A stretch of DNA of 64,000 bases from Sulfurimonas sp. HSL-1716 (GTDB lineage Bacteria; Campylobacterota; Campylobacteria; Campylobacterales; Sulfurimonadaceae). Positions 41,542-50,454 of this stretch are shown here, piece by piece; position 1 is the first letter of the stretch, and each line of letters opens with the position of its first letter. A model generated the notes under the pieces. It saw nothing but the letters and a program-made list of their open reading frames with translations, did no database searches and was not told the DNA's origin. The DNA lies in the NCBI RefSeq assembly GCF_039645975.1, contig NZ_CP147918.1, positions 1,302,001 through 1,366,000 on the forward strand, given 5' to 3'. A program made the position numbers and the translations under genes.

Positions 41542-42964
41542 AGAGCACTATCCGCTTTTTTACTTCATCGCTTCAGTAGCCGTGATAAGGCTGCTTTTAT
41601 CCGCGCATGTCGGTCTTGGGGTCGATGAGGCCCACTACGTACTATACGGTCTCAATCTCAACTGGAGCTATTTTGACCATCCTCCGCTCGTAGGGTGGAC
41701 GGAAGCGTTTTTTACGTCCATATTCGGCGTAAACGAGTTTGGTGCAAGGATCGGTGCCGTTCTTATCGGCTTTTTTACATCCCTGTTCGTATACAAGCTC
41801 ATTTACGAGATAAGCAAAAGCTCTTCGACCGCTTTTTTTGCCGTTCTTGCACTGCATGCATCGTTCTTGTTCAATGCTCTGTTCATTATGCTTCTGCCCG
41901 ATACGTTTTTATTTTTACTTGTCATTCCTATCATATTTACCGTTGTGAAAGTAGAAAAAACGGGCTCTCTTTCATCGTGGATACAGTTGGGAATATTACT
42001 CGGTCTGGGCGGGCTTGCAAAATATACCGCCGTTTTGTTCATAATCCCCATAATCCTCTATGTCCTGATCAAAAGACGCTGGGACATGATCTTTACTTTC
42101 AAGATCATTCCCGCCGTCTTCATCGCACTCGTTTTGATCTCGCCGGTGATCTACTGGAATATAGAGCATGATTGGATAAGCTTCACCTACCAAAGTGGTC
42201 ATGTCGTAGGGGAAAGCCGCATCGACTGGAAAGGGTTTTTCGGCTCAATCGCTGCGCAGTTTGGAGCATACAACCCTCTGCTCTTTCCCGTAGCCTTTTT
42301 CGGTCTCTACAAAGCGCTTAAAAGCAAAGACGATACGATCTTTCTTTCGGGACTTTTTGGCCTTGTGCTTATCTCGTTCTTTACGTATGCGTCGCTGCAT
42401 AAACCTGCCCTGCCTCACTGGAGTGCGCTTTTTTATCTGCTTTTCATTCCTATGGGAACATACTATATGCTCGAACTTGCAAACGGATACAAAAAATATT
42501 TGCGTGCAGCTGTTTGGTTCGGGCTTGTTGTCTCGGCTCTGGCATACGCCGAACTCGGCTTTAAAATGATCCCCCTGCCTGATTACCAATCGCTTCACCG
42601 TGATATATACGGCTGGGACACAATCCTAAAAGAGGCAAACGGCTTTGTCAAAGACAAAGAAAAAGACGCCATAGCCGTGACAAACTGGACACTGGCATCG
42701 CGTGCCATCTTTTACGATCAAAAATATAAAAGCAAGGTCTATCTGATAGACGACAGGTACGACCAGTTCGACATCTGGCAAAAAGGCTCGCCGATAGGAA
42801 AAAATCTGGTAATCATAGATACCCATTTTTTCCATAAAGACATAAGCAAATATATGAAATGCGACAGCATCGTAGAAGATAAAAGTTTCGATATCATGTT
42901 AAACTCTCACAAAGTAAACACCGTAAACCTGTTTACATGCAAGAACTACCAAGGACTCAAATGA
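41525..42964 (+). CDS. GT39-family membrane glycosyltransferase (ArnT/PMT-like), second copy
   Basis: 479 residues, paralogue of the enzyme at 37955. GVDEAHYVLYGLNLNWSYFDHPP holds the acidic catalytic motif region; many membrane helices then a C-terminal periplasmic domain of about 110 residues. It differs from the first copy in the motif (VDEAHY versus GDEAYY) and in the C-terminal domain, so donor or acceptor probably differs. It begins inside the GT9 gene and its stop overlaps the PAP2 start (ATGA). Confidence 0.85.
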   Translation: MKLLNKEHYPLFYFIASVAVIRLLLSAHVGLGVDEAHYVLYGLNLNWSYFDHPPLVGWTEAFFTSIFGVNEFGARIGAVLIGFFTSLFVYKLIYEISKSSSTAFFAVLALHASFLFNALFIMLLPDTFLFLLVIPIIFTVVKVEKTGSLSSWIQLGILLGLGGLAKYTAVLFIIPIILYVLIKRRWDMIFTFKIIPAVFIALVLISPVIYWNIEHDWISFTYQSGHVVGESRIDWKGFFGSIAAQFGAYNPLLFPVAFFGLYKALKSKDDTIFLSGLFGLVLISFFTYASLHKPALPHWSALFYLLFIPMGTYYMLELANGYKKYLRAAVWFGLVVSALAYAELGFKMIPLPDYQSLHRDIYGWDTILKEANGFVKDKEKDAIAVTNWTLASRAIFYDQKYKSKVYLIDDRYDQFDIWQKGSPIGKNLVIIDTHFFHKDISKYMKCDSIVEDKSFDIMLNSHKVNTVNLFTCKNYQGLK

Positions 42965-43647
42965 TCTTTTTGAAAAAACGGTATCTTTTTACGATCTCTC
43001 TTACCCTCTTGTTTATCATCTTTGCCTATCTTTATCTCGATAAAAACATAGCACGGTATTTTTTAGCACGAGCCTCGACCTACGAAGCGGCGGGTGATTT
43101 TATCAGTATCTTCGGCGAATCTTACTGGTATATCGGAGCAGCGCTTATCGGATTTCTATTTTTCGGATTTTTTAAGAAAAACGAGCTTTACAAACAGAGA
43201 TTTCTGTTTCTGCTCTACACCAATCTTTTCTCCGGACTTCTCAGCATCATACTTAAAAACATCTTCGGCAGAATACGTCCATGGGGATTGCGAAAAGGCG
43301 GCGACGAGTATGGGTTTTTACTGTTTCAAAACTTCGATATGGGATTTGTCGAAAAGATGAAATACCATTTTGTCACGCTTGCCGACGCACCTACGACCTA
43401 CACCTCGTTTCCTTCGGGCCACTCGACTACCGTATTTGCCGTATTTACCTATCTTATTCTTCTTTTTCCAAGATATCTCTATCTCTGGCTCGGTATCTCC
43501 GTTATCTTGGTCAGCGGAAGGATAATGGACAGCGATCATTTTTTAAGCGATATCACCGCCGGTGCGCTGCTTGGTACCCTCTCCACCCTGTTCTTATATT
43601 CAAAACTCAAAGAAAAAATATTCAAGCAAGCGGATGGTACTGCCTGA
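42961..43647 (+). CDS. PAP2-family membrane phosphatase
   Basis: 228 residues, about six membrane helices. The three PAP2 catalytic motifs are intact: KNIFGRIRP, SFPSGHSTT and SGRIMDSDHFLSD. Members remove phosphate from undecaprenyl pyrophosphate, lipid A or phosphatidylglycerophosphate. At the end of a cluster of polyprenyl-phosphate-using glycosyltransferases, recycling of the polyprenyl carrier or lipid A dephosphorylation is plausible. Start at 42961 by ATGA overlap with the upstream stop, preferred to an in-frame start at 42937. The 3' end overlaps the convergent Xer gene by 26 bases. Confidence 0.88.
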   Translation: MIFLKKRYLFTISLTLLFIIFAYLYLDKNIARYFLARASTYEAAGDFISIFGESYWYIGAALIGFLFFGFFKKNELYKQRFLFLLYTNLFSGLLSIILKNIFGRIRPWGLRKGGDEYGFLLFQNFDMGFVEKMKYHFVTLADAPTTYTSFPSGHSTTVFAVFTYLILLFPRYLYLWLGISVILVSGRIMDSDHFLSDITAGALLGTLSTLFLYSKLKEKIFKQADGTA

Positions 43648-44437
43648 CCGTGTCTTGAAGGTTTTGCTTTTGGACATGCGTATATATCTGAGTCGTCAGT
43701 AAAGAAGCGTGCCCCAGCAGTTCCTGAACAACTCTCAGATCCGCTCCCCCGATGATAAGCGAAGTCGCGTAAGAGTGTCTTAAAACATGCGGAGAAACCC
43801 CCAGATACTTCTGCGTAATCTTATATGCAGATATGCGGCTGAGAGGCTTGCCTTGATAGTTGAGCCAGATATCGTCCTTTTCAAAAGGGATCTCATTCAG
43901 ATATGCGTCTATCGCTTTTAAAGAGATATCGGCTATCGGCACAATGCGTTCTTTGTCGCCTTTTCCATGTCTGATATGCAGCCATTCACCCTCGATATCT
44001 TCGCGTCTAAGTGCTAAAGCCTCGCTTATCCTTGTACCGCTGGCATATAAAAAAAGAATGAGCGCGTAATCACGCAGTCCTATCCACGACGATCTGTCTA
44101 TAAGCGACAATGCTTTTTTGACGTCATTAAAAGATAAAAATTTCGGAAGAGTTTTTGGTATCTTTGAAAGTTTAAAACGGTTTTTCTCGTCTGCAAACCG
44201 ACTCTTGTAGCAAAAATCGAAAAATGCGTTTACAGAAGAGAGTTTGCGGTTTAACGTACGCTTGTTGGCGTACTCGCTCAGAAAATTTAGAACCTCGTTT
44301 GAATCAAGCTTAATAAGAGGTTTTTTTAAAGCATCCTCTATATGCTTCAGATCGTTCTTATACGCTTCTATGCTTCTTTTGCTTAACGCTTTTGTGACCG
44401 TGATATACTCTATAAACGCTTCAAGTTCGTTCGACAT
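43622..44437 (-). CDS. Xer-type tyrosine recombinase
   Basis: 271-residue site-specific recombinase. SAM-like core-binding domain about 1-95, catalytic domain about 100-271. The complete active set is present: R136 (GTRISEA), K159 (HGKGDKE), H217 and R220 (SPHVLRHSY), H243 (LGHASL) and the nucleophile Y252 (QIYTHV). It is shorter than XerC/D (about 300) and XerH (about 350). It is probably the chromosome-dimer recombinase or a related housekeeping enzyme; no att site or phage gene is near, which argues against a mobile-element integrase. No dif site is seen in the window. Overlaps the BamB-like gene by one base. Confidence 0.88.
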   Translation of the reverse strand: MSNELEAFIEYITVTKALSKRSIEAYKNDLKHIEDALKKPLIKLDSNEVLNFLSEYANKRTLNRKLSSVNAFFDFCYKSRFADEKNRFKLSKIPKTLPKFLSFNDVKKALSLIDRSSWIGLRDYALILFLYASGTRISEALALRREDIEGEWLHIRHGKGDKERIVPIADISLKAIDAYLNEIPFEKDDIWLNYQGKPLSRISAYKITQKYLGVSPHVLRHSYATSLIIGGADLRVVQELLGHASLLTTQIYTHVQKQNLQDTVRQYHPLA

Positions 44438-45441
44438 TATTTTATGGAGAAATACTCGTCATCCACGTAAAACGCTTTATCTCCGACATAGACGTAGCTG
44501 TCTTTGCTTATACTTACGTCATACAGATCGTAAGATGAGAGATCTTTAGTAAGGGAGATGATATAGCCCTGCTTCTCGAGCAGATATACTCTTTTATCCG
44601 TTACTATCATCCCCAAAAAGTGGGCAAAAGGGAATTTTGTCTTTGCTTTTACCTGAAGAGACGGCGTCAGATTGACGACTTCACCCTGCTTTGTAGCTAT
44701 ATATATGCCGTCCTTGTCATATTTCATGTTGCGTATCTCATAAGGTTCGCGTATCTCTTTGTTCGTCAGCGACAGTATCTTGTATCCCGTCGCGGCAACA
44801 AGGTTGTCGTTGACTACGCTAAAAGCGGTTATATTGTTGAAATTTTCCGCACTGCTTACGATAATGGATCTAAGCACTTTTTTTTCTTTGGAGTTGACGA
44901 TGACTATTCTTCCGTCAAGCGTCAAGAACAGAACAAGATCATCCAAAAAATAGGGATTGACGATCTTTGCATTGACGATGAGAGGAGCATTTCCCTGCGA
45001 ATGAAAGATTATCTTTTTGGTTTTTACGGAATATATCGCCAACTCGTTGCTTGCAAAAAGCACGGCCAGAAGATCACCCTTTACACTGGCGGCGGCTACC
45101 GTTTTTTTGAGCTCGAAAATATCTTTGAGGGTTTTGTCGCTTTTAGATATAAGGGTCAGATTGCCGTCTATCTCCGATGTGATTATCCATTTATCGCTTA
45201 CCCCGATGAGTCTCTCTTTGTCTATCGAAATACCCATGTCGATGACATTGTCTTTGACGATCACGCTTCCGTTTTGTAAAAGAGCCCCGTTTGAAGTAAC
45301 GTCTACGATCGAGTCTTTCAGATCATTTTTATATTTCCACGAACCGACAGTGTCTTTCGCAGGTTCAAATACTTGTTTGCTGCTGCATCCGCCTAATACC
45401 AGTAAACTGAACAGGGCTGTAATATATAAAAAAGTTTTCAC
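44437..45441 (-). CDS. Outer-membrane lipoprotein, beta-propeller type (BamB-like)
   Basis: 334 residues; lipobox LVLGGC at about 14-19. The remainder is regular beta-rich repeats of about 40 residues (IITSEIDGNLTLISKSDK; LLAVLFASNELAIYSVKT; IYIATKQGEVVNLTPS) in the style of PQQ/WD propellers. Next to a YfgM-like gene, as BamB is in proteobacteria (yfgM-bamB), so a role in outer-membrane protein assembly is likely but not proved. PQQ-type repeat motifs are degenerate. Confidence 0.68.
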   Translation of the reverse strand: MKTFLYITALFSLLVLGGCSSKQVFEPAKDTVGSWKYKNDLKDSIVDVTSNGALLQNGSVIVKDNVIDMGISIDKERLIGVSDKWIITSEIDGNLTLISKSDKTLKDIFELKKTVAAASVKGDLLAVLFASNELAIYSVKTKKIIFHSQGNAPLIVNAKIVNPYFLDDLVLFLTLDGRIVIVNSKEKKVLRSIIVSSAENFNNITAFSVVNDNLVAATGYKILSLTNKEIREPYEIRNMKYDKDGIYIATKQGEVVNLTPSLQVKAKTKFPFAHFLGMIVTDKRVYLLEKQGYIISLTKDLSSYDLYDVSISKDSYVYVGDKAFYVDDEYFSIK

Positions 45442-45444
45442 GTT

Positions 45445-46041
45445 TTACTTTACACCATAATGCATCAACGACATCGCTGCAGGATAAACCGGTGAAGAGG
45501 ATGAGATCAGTGCGAGTTTTCTATGTGCCTGATCCAGCTTTTTTTCCTGCATAAGCAAAACGGCACTTTGCAAAGCAGACATATCTCTGTATATAGAATC
45601 CTCGTTATTTGTATAACTGTTCAGGTCAGCCTGTTTTTTCTCCAGAGACGCGATCTGATACGAAGCGAGATCGGACACGGCTAAAGCTTTTGAAGATCGC
45701 AGCTCCTTAAGCTTGCTTACATCTCCTTTTTCGATCGCCGTCGAGAGCATGTACAGATCATAAAGATTAGGATTTTTATCTTTTAATACAGCTAAAGCCT
45801 CTTTGTTGCCTGCATCTTTTTTCAAGATCATAAGGGCAGCGTTTGAAGCCTCTGCTTCGCTGTTTTTTATATATTCATAAACGATGTTTGCTCCGATGAT
45901 CACGGCTGCGGCAACGGCCAGACCTATCAGCTTCGTCTTATACTTTTTTACAAAACGCTCAGTCTTAACGGCATTTTCAAAAAACTTCTCTTCTGCGTTA
46001 AGTTCATCTCTTACCATAGATATATTCTCTTTTAAGCTCAA
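45445..46041 (-). CDS. YfgM-like membrane-anchored TPR protein
   Basis: 198 residues. A cytoplasmic N-terminus (about 40 residues), one membrane helix (LIGLAVAAAVIIGANIVYEYI), then a periplasmic helical-repeat domain. Architecture and position before a BamB-like lipoprotein match YfgM (tetratricopeptide-like, ancillary to the Sec/periplasmic chaperone network). TTG start with GGAG ahead. The 5' gap of 110 bases holds divergent promoters with gatC. Confidence 0.7.
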   Translation of the reverse strand: MSLKENISMVRDELNAEEKFFENAVKTERFVKKYKTKLIGLAVAAAVIIGANIVYEYIKNSEAEASNAALMILKKDAGNKEALAVLKDKNPNLYDLYMLSTAIEKGDVSKLKELRSSKALAVSDLASYQIASLEKKQADLNSYTNNEDSIYRDMSALQSAVLLMQEKKLDQAHRKLALISSSSPVYPAAMSLMHYGVK

Positions 46042-46120
46042 AAATTATCTCCGTCTATTTAAATTGTCAATAATGATAGCAAATAGATTGTTAAAGTTTT
46101 GTGAAACAGCTTTTTTTTGT

Positions 46121-46126
46121 TACAAT
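46121..46126 (+). promoter_or_regulatory. -10 box for gatC
   Basis: TACAAT, 26-31 bases before the gatC ATG, preceded by a T8 tract. One mismatch from consensus; no clear -35. Confidence 0.35.
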
Positions 46127-46151
46127 CTCCTATATAAAACAAGGGAGCCCA

Positions 46152-46442
46152 ATGCAAGTCGATAATGCACTTTTAACACGTTTGGAAAAACTGTCATACC
46201 TCAAAGTATCCGATGAAAAAAGAGAGGAGATCATCGCTCAGCTTTCAGAAATCGTCTCGTTCGTCGATAACCTAAACGAACTGAATACGGATAATGTCGA
46301 TGACAAGTTTTTTATGAACGATCAGGCTACGTTCACACGTGAAGATACAGAAAAATGCAATCGCAGCGTCAATGACGATATCTTAAAACACGCACCTGAT
46401 GCTCAGGATCATTTTTTCATAGTTCCTAAAATCATAGAGTGA
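46152..46442 (+). CDS. gatC: Asp-tRNA(Asn)/Glu-tRNA(Gln) amidotransferase subunit C
   Basis: Small stabilising subunit of the GatCAB amidotransferase that makes Gln-tRNA and Asn-tRNA by transamidation. 96 residues with the family pattern LLTRLEKLSYLKVSDEKR, LSEIVSFVDNLNELNTDNV and terminal DHFFIVPKII. Start at 46152 with AAGGGAG directly upstream; the longer in-frame start at 46101 lies before this site and is rejected. Followed by an ArsC-like gene and pilT. gatA and gatB are not in the window. Confidence 0.93.
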   Translation: MQVDNALLTRLEKLSYLKVSDEKREEIIAQLSEIVSFVDNLNELNTDNVDDKFFMNDQATFTREDTEKCNRSVNDDILKHAPDAQDHFFIVPKIIE

Positions 46443-46449
46443 TTTTTTT

Positions 46450-46791
46450 ATGATCGTTGTAAACGGAATAAAAAATTGCGACAGCGTAAAAAAAGCCCTC
46501 AAATTTTTAAAAGACAACAATATAGAGTTCACCTTTAGAGATTTCAAAACAAAGAGTGCAGACTGCGACGAAATCTCGGCATGGCTGAAAAATGTAGATA
46601 TAGATAAACTTTTTAACGCCAAAAGTACGACATATAGAAAATTAAACTTAAAAAAGCTAAACTTAGAGCAGACCGACAAGATCGATTGGCTGTGCAGAGA
46701 GAATCTTTTAATAAAAAGACCTGTAATACAATATCCGGGTGGTATAATAGTCGGATACGATAAAGAGATTTATGAAATGGAGTTTCTATGA
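46450..46791 (+). CDS. ArsC/Spx-family thioredoxin-fold protein
   Basis: 113-residue protein of the ArsC/YffB/Spx family. Begins IVVNGIKNCDSVKKAL, with the single N-terminal cysteine of YffB-like members (not the Spx CxxC), and later LNLEQTDKIDWLCRENLLIKR and the conserved RPV (KRPVIQYPG). YffB-like members are glutathione- or redox-linked and their function is unclear; arsenate reduction cannot be claimed. The stop overlaps the pilT ATG by 4 bases. Confidence 0.88.
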   Translation: MIVVNGIKNCDSVKKALKFLKDNNIEFTFRDFKTKSADCDEISAWLKNVDIDKLFNAKSTTYRKLNLKKLNLEQTDKIDWLCRENLLIKRPVIQYPGGIIVGYDKEIYEMEFL

Positions 46792-47867
46792 GTCAAGAAG
46801 TTCAAAAACTAGACATAAAAAAACTTTTGAAAAGTGTTGTCGCCTATAAGGCTTCCGACCTTCACCTTGTCGCCAATTCCGAGCCTCAGATCCGCAGGGA
46901 CGGAAGGCTTGTCGCTTTAAATCTTCCCGTTTTAGACGGTGACATGATCACCGATATGGCCTATTCGCTGTTATCGGAAAAACAAAAAAAGGATTTTGAG
47001 GAGTTCAACGAGCTCGATTTTGCGATAATGATCCCCGATGTCGGACGTTTTCGTTCCAACTATTACAAGACGATGGGCGATATAGCATGTGCTTTTCGTA
47101 TCATCCCGACAGACATCCCTTCGCTTGACGATCTCAATGCCAAAAAGATATTTAAAGAACTCGTAAAGCGCGAAAAGGGCCTTATTCTTGTGACCGGTCC
47201 GACAGGTAGCGGTAAATCGACGACTCTAGCGGCTATGTTAAACGAGATAAACGAAACGGAGAAGAAACATGTTATCACCGTCGAAGACCCGGTCGAGTTC
47301 GTTCATAAAAATAAAAAATCCCTCTTTTCACAAAGAAACGTGGGAACCGATACGAACGGATTCCACACGGCGCTCAAATATGCACTGCGTCAAGATCCCG
47401 ACGTTATCCTGATCGGTGAGATGCGTGACAAAGAAACCATCGGAGCGGCTTTGACCGCAGCAGAAACGGGACACCTCGTCTTTGGAACGCTGCACACCAA
47501 TTCTGCACCGCAGACGATAAACCGTATCATCGACGTTTTCGGCGGAGATGAACAGCCGCAAGTAAGAGCACAGCTCTCGACTTCGCTGATCGCGGTTATC
47601 TCTCAAGCGCTTATCCCCCGCATAGGCGGCGGCCGTATCGCTGCACAGGAGCTGCTCGTCGTAAATCCTGCGATCGCAAACCTTATCCGCGAAGACAAGG
47701 TTCATCAGCTCTATTCTCAAATGCAGTTGAACCAACAGTCTACGAGTATGACCACACAAACACAGGAGATCATAGAGTTCTTAAGAAAAAAGATCATTTC
47801 AAAAGAAAACGCTATCGGTTTCTCAAACCGTCCAGAAGAGCTTATAAAGATGATAGAAGGTCTGTAA
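46788..47867 (+). CDS. pilT: PilT-type twitching/secretion ATPase
   Basis: Hexameric ATPase that retracts type IV pili, 359 residues. Walker A GPTGSGKST at 137-145, Asp box, Walker B with DPDVILIGEMRD, His box TGHLVFGTLHTNSA, and the PilT signature AIANLIRE (usually AIRNLIRE) near residue 300. Type IV pilus structural genes are not in the window. The enzyme may serve twitching, surface sensing or DNA uptake. Overlaps the ArsC-like gene by 4 bases. Confidence 0.93.
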   Translation: MSQEVQKLDIKKLLKSVVAYKASDLHLVANSEPQIRRDGRLVALNLPVLDGDMITDMAYSLLSEKQKKDFEEFNELDFAIMIPDVGRFRSNYYKTMGDIACAFRIIPTDIPSLDDLNAKKIFKELVKREKGLILVTGPTGSGKSTTLAAMLNEINETEKKHVITVEDPVEFVHKNKKSLFSQRNVGTDTNGFHTALKYALRQDPDVILIGEMRDKETIGAALTAAETGHLVFGTLHTNSAPQTINRIIDVFGGDEQPQVRAQLSTSLIAVISQALIPRIGGGRIAAQELLVVNPAIANLIREDKVHQLYSQMQLNQQSTSMTTQTQEIIEFLRKKIISKENAIGFSNRPEELIKMIEGL

Positions 47868-47893
47868 CAAAAAAGAATTTTATACGAAATGCC

Positions 47894-47934
47894 GAGCTGC
47901 TAGAAGTAGCTTAAAGGGGTATTTTATTATCCCC
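47894..47934. other. Two consecutive hairpins downstream of pilT
   Basis: GAGCTGCT-AGA-AGTAGCTT (47894-47912, eight pairs with two wobbles) and GGGG...CCCC (47916-47934). With the terminator at 47952 this makes three stem-loops in under 90 bases. It could be a complex 3' end of the pilT transcript or a small RNA; there is no direct evidence of either. Confidence 0.35.
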
Positions 47935-47951
47935 CCAAGCGAACAAATTAT

Positions 47952-47980
47952 GAAGAAGCTCTTACTTTTGAGCTTCTTTT
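47952..47980 (+). terminator. Rho-independent terminator for the gatC-pilT unit
   Basis: AAGAAGCTC pairs with GAGCTTCTT around an 8-base loop, followed by TTTT on the plus strand. It overlaps the end of the convergent DAHP synthase gene and may also act, more weakly, on the minus strand. Confidence 0.55.
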
Positions 47981-49311
47981 AACGTATCTGCGATCAAAAA
48001 TGCAAGTTCGAGCGCTTGATCCGCATTTAAGCGCGGGTCGCAGTGCGTATGGTAACGAGAACTCAAATCCTCTTCCGTGACGACAAAAGAACCGCCTATA
48101 CACTCAGTGACGTTCCTGCCCGTCATCTCCAGATGCACACCGCCTCCAAAAGTACCTTCCGATTTATGTACCTGGAAAAACTGTTTCATCTCTGTCAAAA
48201 TAGAGTCGACCGGACGAGTTTTAAAGTTGTTTGACGATTTTATCGTATTGCCGTGCATCGGATCACAGCTCCAGACCACTTTCATACCTTCGCGTTCAAT
48301 GGCGCGGATAAGTTTAGGCATACCTTCACCCACTTTATCTGCACCCATTCTGACGATGATATTTAAACGTCCCGCTTCATTTTGAGGGTTCAATGCATTT
48401 ACAAGTCTGATCAGATCATCGGGATCGGTCGACGGTCCCGCTTTGACACCGATAGGGTTTTTGATCCCCTTCATGTACTCTATATGCGCGCCGTCAAGCT
48501 GACGTGTTCTGTCTCCTATCCAAAGCATATGTGCAGAGGTATCGTACCATTCTCCGGTAAGTGAATCCTGTCTTGTGAACGCCTCTTCGTACGGAAGCAA
48601 AAGCGCTTCATGAGAGGTATAAAAATCCGTTTCACGCAAGGTTCTGTATGTACTTGACGTAATGCCGCATGCCGCCATAAACTTCAATGAAGTGCCGATA
48701 TCTTCTGCGAGCTCCTCATATTTTTTGCTTATCTCGTTTTGCTGGGCAAAATCGAGTGTCCATTTATGAACCTGATGAAGATCTGCCAAGCCGCCCGATG
48801 CGAACGCTCTCAGCAGATTGAGCGTCGCTGCCGATTGGTTGTATGCTTTGATCATTCTTTCAGGGTCCGGAACGCGCGCTTGGGCTGTAAAGTCGACGCC
48901 GTTTATAATATCGCCCCTGTAAGAGTCCAATGTTACGCCGTCTATCGTCTCCGTATCGCTCGAGCGAGGTTTTGCGAATTGACCGCCAAGACGTCCGACC
49001 TTAACTACCGGCAGACCACCTGCATACGTCATGACTACGGACATCTGAAGTATGACTTTGAACGTATCTCTGATGTTTTGTGCATGAAATTCTGAAAAAC
49101 TCTCCGCACAGTCTCCGCCTTGAAGTAAAAAAGCACGCCCGTTCGCGACTTCTGCCAATTGTGCTTTTAATGAACGCGCTTCTCCTGCAAAAACAAGCGG
49201 CGGATATTTTTTAAGTTCGCTTAAAACACGGTTTAGATGCTCCTGATCCGGATATACCGGCTGCTGCAGGATCGGTTTTCCTCTCCAGCTTGATGGATTC
49301 CAATTACTCAT
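47962..49311 (-). CDS. Class II 3-deoxy-7-phosphoheptulonate synthase
   Basis: First enzyme of the shikimate pathway (phosphoenolpyruvate + erythrose-4-phosphate to DAHP). 449 residues, class II (plant/Mycobacterium type): [52 protein letters not shown] and a terminal [19 protein letters not shown] later step (aroE) and trpE are encoded about 6-8 kb away on the other strand. Has its own probable promoter; ATG with AAGG ahead. Confidence 0.95.
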   Translation of the reverse strand: MSNWNPSSWRGKPILQQPVYPDQEHLNRVLSELKKYPPLVFAGEARSLKAQLAEVANGRAFLLQGGDCAESFSEFHAQNIRDTFKVILQMSVVMTYAGGLPVVKVGRLGGQFAKPRSSDTETIDGVTLDSYRGDIINGVDFTAQARVPDPERMIKAYNQSAATLNLLRAFASGGLADLHQVHKWTLDFAQQNEISKKYEELAEDIGTSLKFMAACGITSSTYRTLRETDFYTSHEALLLPYEEAFTRQDSLTGEWYDTSAHMLWIGDRTRQLDGAHIEYMKGIKNPIGVKAGPSTDPDDLIRLVNALNPQNEAGRLNIIVRMGADKVGEGMPKLIRAIEREGMKVVWSCDPMHGNTIKSSNNFKTRPVDSILTEMKQFFQVHKSEGTFGGGVHLEMTGRNVTECIGGSFVVTEEDLSSRYHTHCDPRLNADQALELAFLIADTLKEAQK

Positions 49312-49332
49312 TTTTAAACCTTATTTACAATT

Positions 49333-49338
49333 ATTATA
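49333..49338 (-). promoter_or_regulatory. -10 box for the DAHP synthase gene
   Basis: Perfect TATAAT on the minus strand, 22-27 bases upstream of the ATG at 49311. A short leader of about 15 bases leaves little room for an attenuator. The rest of this 201-base gap is AT-rich; no tRNA or leader peptide is seen. Confidence 0.45.
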
Positions 49339-49489
49339 TAAAGGAAATAGTAGCTTTACATAAATACTATTTGATTACAAATTGCGTGATTTTACTAAAA
49401 AGTTCCTAAAATACCTCTGATTTTAAATTTTAAACGATCCAATTTCAAATATCATACCTCCTTAAAAGATATTTTTATACTTAAAAATG

Positions 49490-49495
49490 TATAAT
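49490..49495 (+). promoter_or_regulatory. -10 box for the diguanylate cyclase-cvpA-fur run
   Basis: Perfect TATAAT, 18-23 bases before the ATG at 49513. If the later ATG at codon 6 is used, the leader is longer. No Fur box was recognised around it. Confidence 0.45.
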
Positions 49496-49512
49496 GACAT
49501 CACTATTAAAAA

Positions 49513-50454
49513 ATGAAAGTCAAAAAGATGAATAAATCTAATGCAAAAAAAATATTGGAAGAGTTATATAACGATATCACTTCAAAAATAGATGGCCAGG
49601 ACGGCATAATATCAAAAGACCATCTTCTTGACTTGATGAGATCAACGGTCGACATGATTTCGAACCTGGATTTCGAACTGCCCGACGCACTTGACAGCTT
49701 AAGAAGATCCCTTGATGACGGCTTTAAGGACCTGGCAAAAGAGAGCATAAAACATTATGACGACACGAATAAAAAATTTGAAGAGCTCGCATTTAAGCAC
49801 AAACAGACCATAGACGACTGCCAGGACCCTTTGATAAGCATAGAGGATATAACCGATAAGTTCAGCAGTATTCAAATGCATATGATCGAAGAGGTAAGCA
49901 AAGCGAACAATCTTATCTCGGATCTGACCAAAAAAGTAGAAAGACTTGAAAAGACTTCGCAGATCGATCATCTTACAAAAGTTTATAACCGCAAGATGCT
50001 CTCCGAACACCTTGCGAACATCTGTAAGAACCTGCATCATACAAATGACATTCATCTTTTTATGATCGATATCGACGACTTTAAGATCATCAACGACACC
50101 TACGGGCATGTGGTCGGCGACAAGGTTCTGATATTTTTAGCGAATATTTTGAGAAAGACCCTTCGAGACGGCGACAGGATATACAGATACGGCGGAGAAG
50201 AGTTCGTCGTTATTTTAAACCGTATCCAAAAGACCGAATGTGCGAACGTGGCAAACAGGATCGTTTCTTTGATGCAGACCAACAAGCTCATATATAAAGA
50301 GCTCAACATCAACGTCACGGTAAGTCTGGGTGCAACCACATTGCGAAATACCGATACCCCGGACACTCTGATCTCAAGAGCGGACAAAGCGCTTTACAAA
50401 GCAAAGAAAGACGGTAAAAATAGAATAGTATTGGATGAGAAAGATGGAAATTAG
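49513..50454 (+). CDS. Cytosolic diguanylate cyclase
   Basis: 313 residues; N-terminal helical/coiled-coil region (about 1-150) without membrane segment or recognised sensor domain, then a GGDEF domain with the active form GGEEF (RYGGEEFVVIL) and FMIDIDDFKIINDTYGH. Makes c-di-GMP from two GTP. No clear RxxD inhibitory site five residues before GGEEF (the residues there are DGDRIYR). Its 3' end overlaps cvpA by 11 bases, so it heads the cvpA-fur-lysS run. ATG at 49513 or at codon 6. Confidence 0.9.
   Translation: MKVKKMNKSNAKKILEELYNDITSKIDGQDGIISKDHLLDLMRSTVDMISNLDFELPDALDSLRRSLDDGFKDLAKESIKHYDDTNKKFEELAFKHKQTIDDCQDPLISIEDITDKFSSIQMHMIEEVSKANNLISDLTKKVERLEKTSQIDHLTKVYNRKMLSEHLANICKNLHHTNDIHLFMIDIDDFKIINDTYGHVVGDKVLIFLANILRKTLRDGDRIYRYGGEEFVVILNRIQKTECANVANRIVSLMQTNKLIYKELNINVTVSLGATTLRNTDTPDTLISRADKALYKAKKDGKNRIVLDEKDGN

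Noticed and set aside
43622-44437. Integrase of an integrated mobile element
   Set aside because: No att repeats, tRNA gene or phage/plasmid genes nearby, and it is tightly packed with envelope genes.
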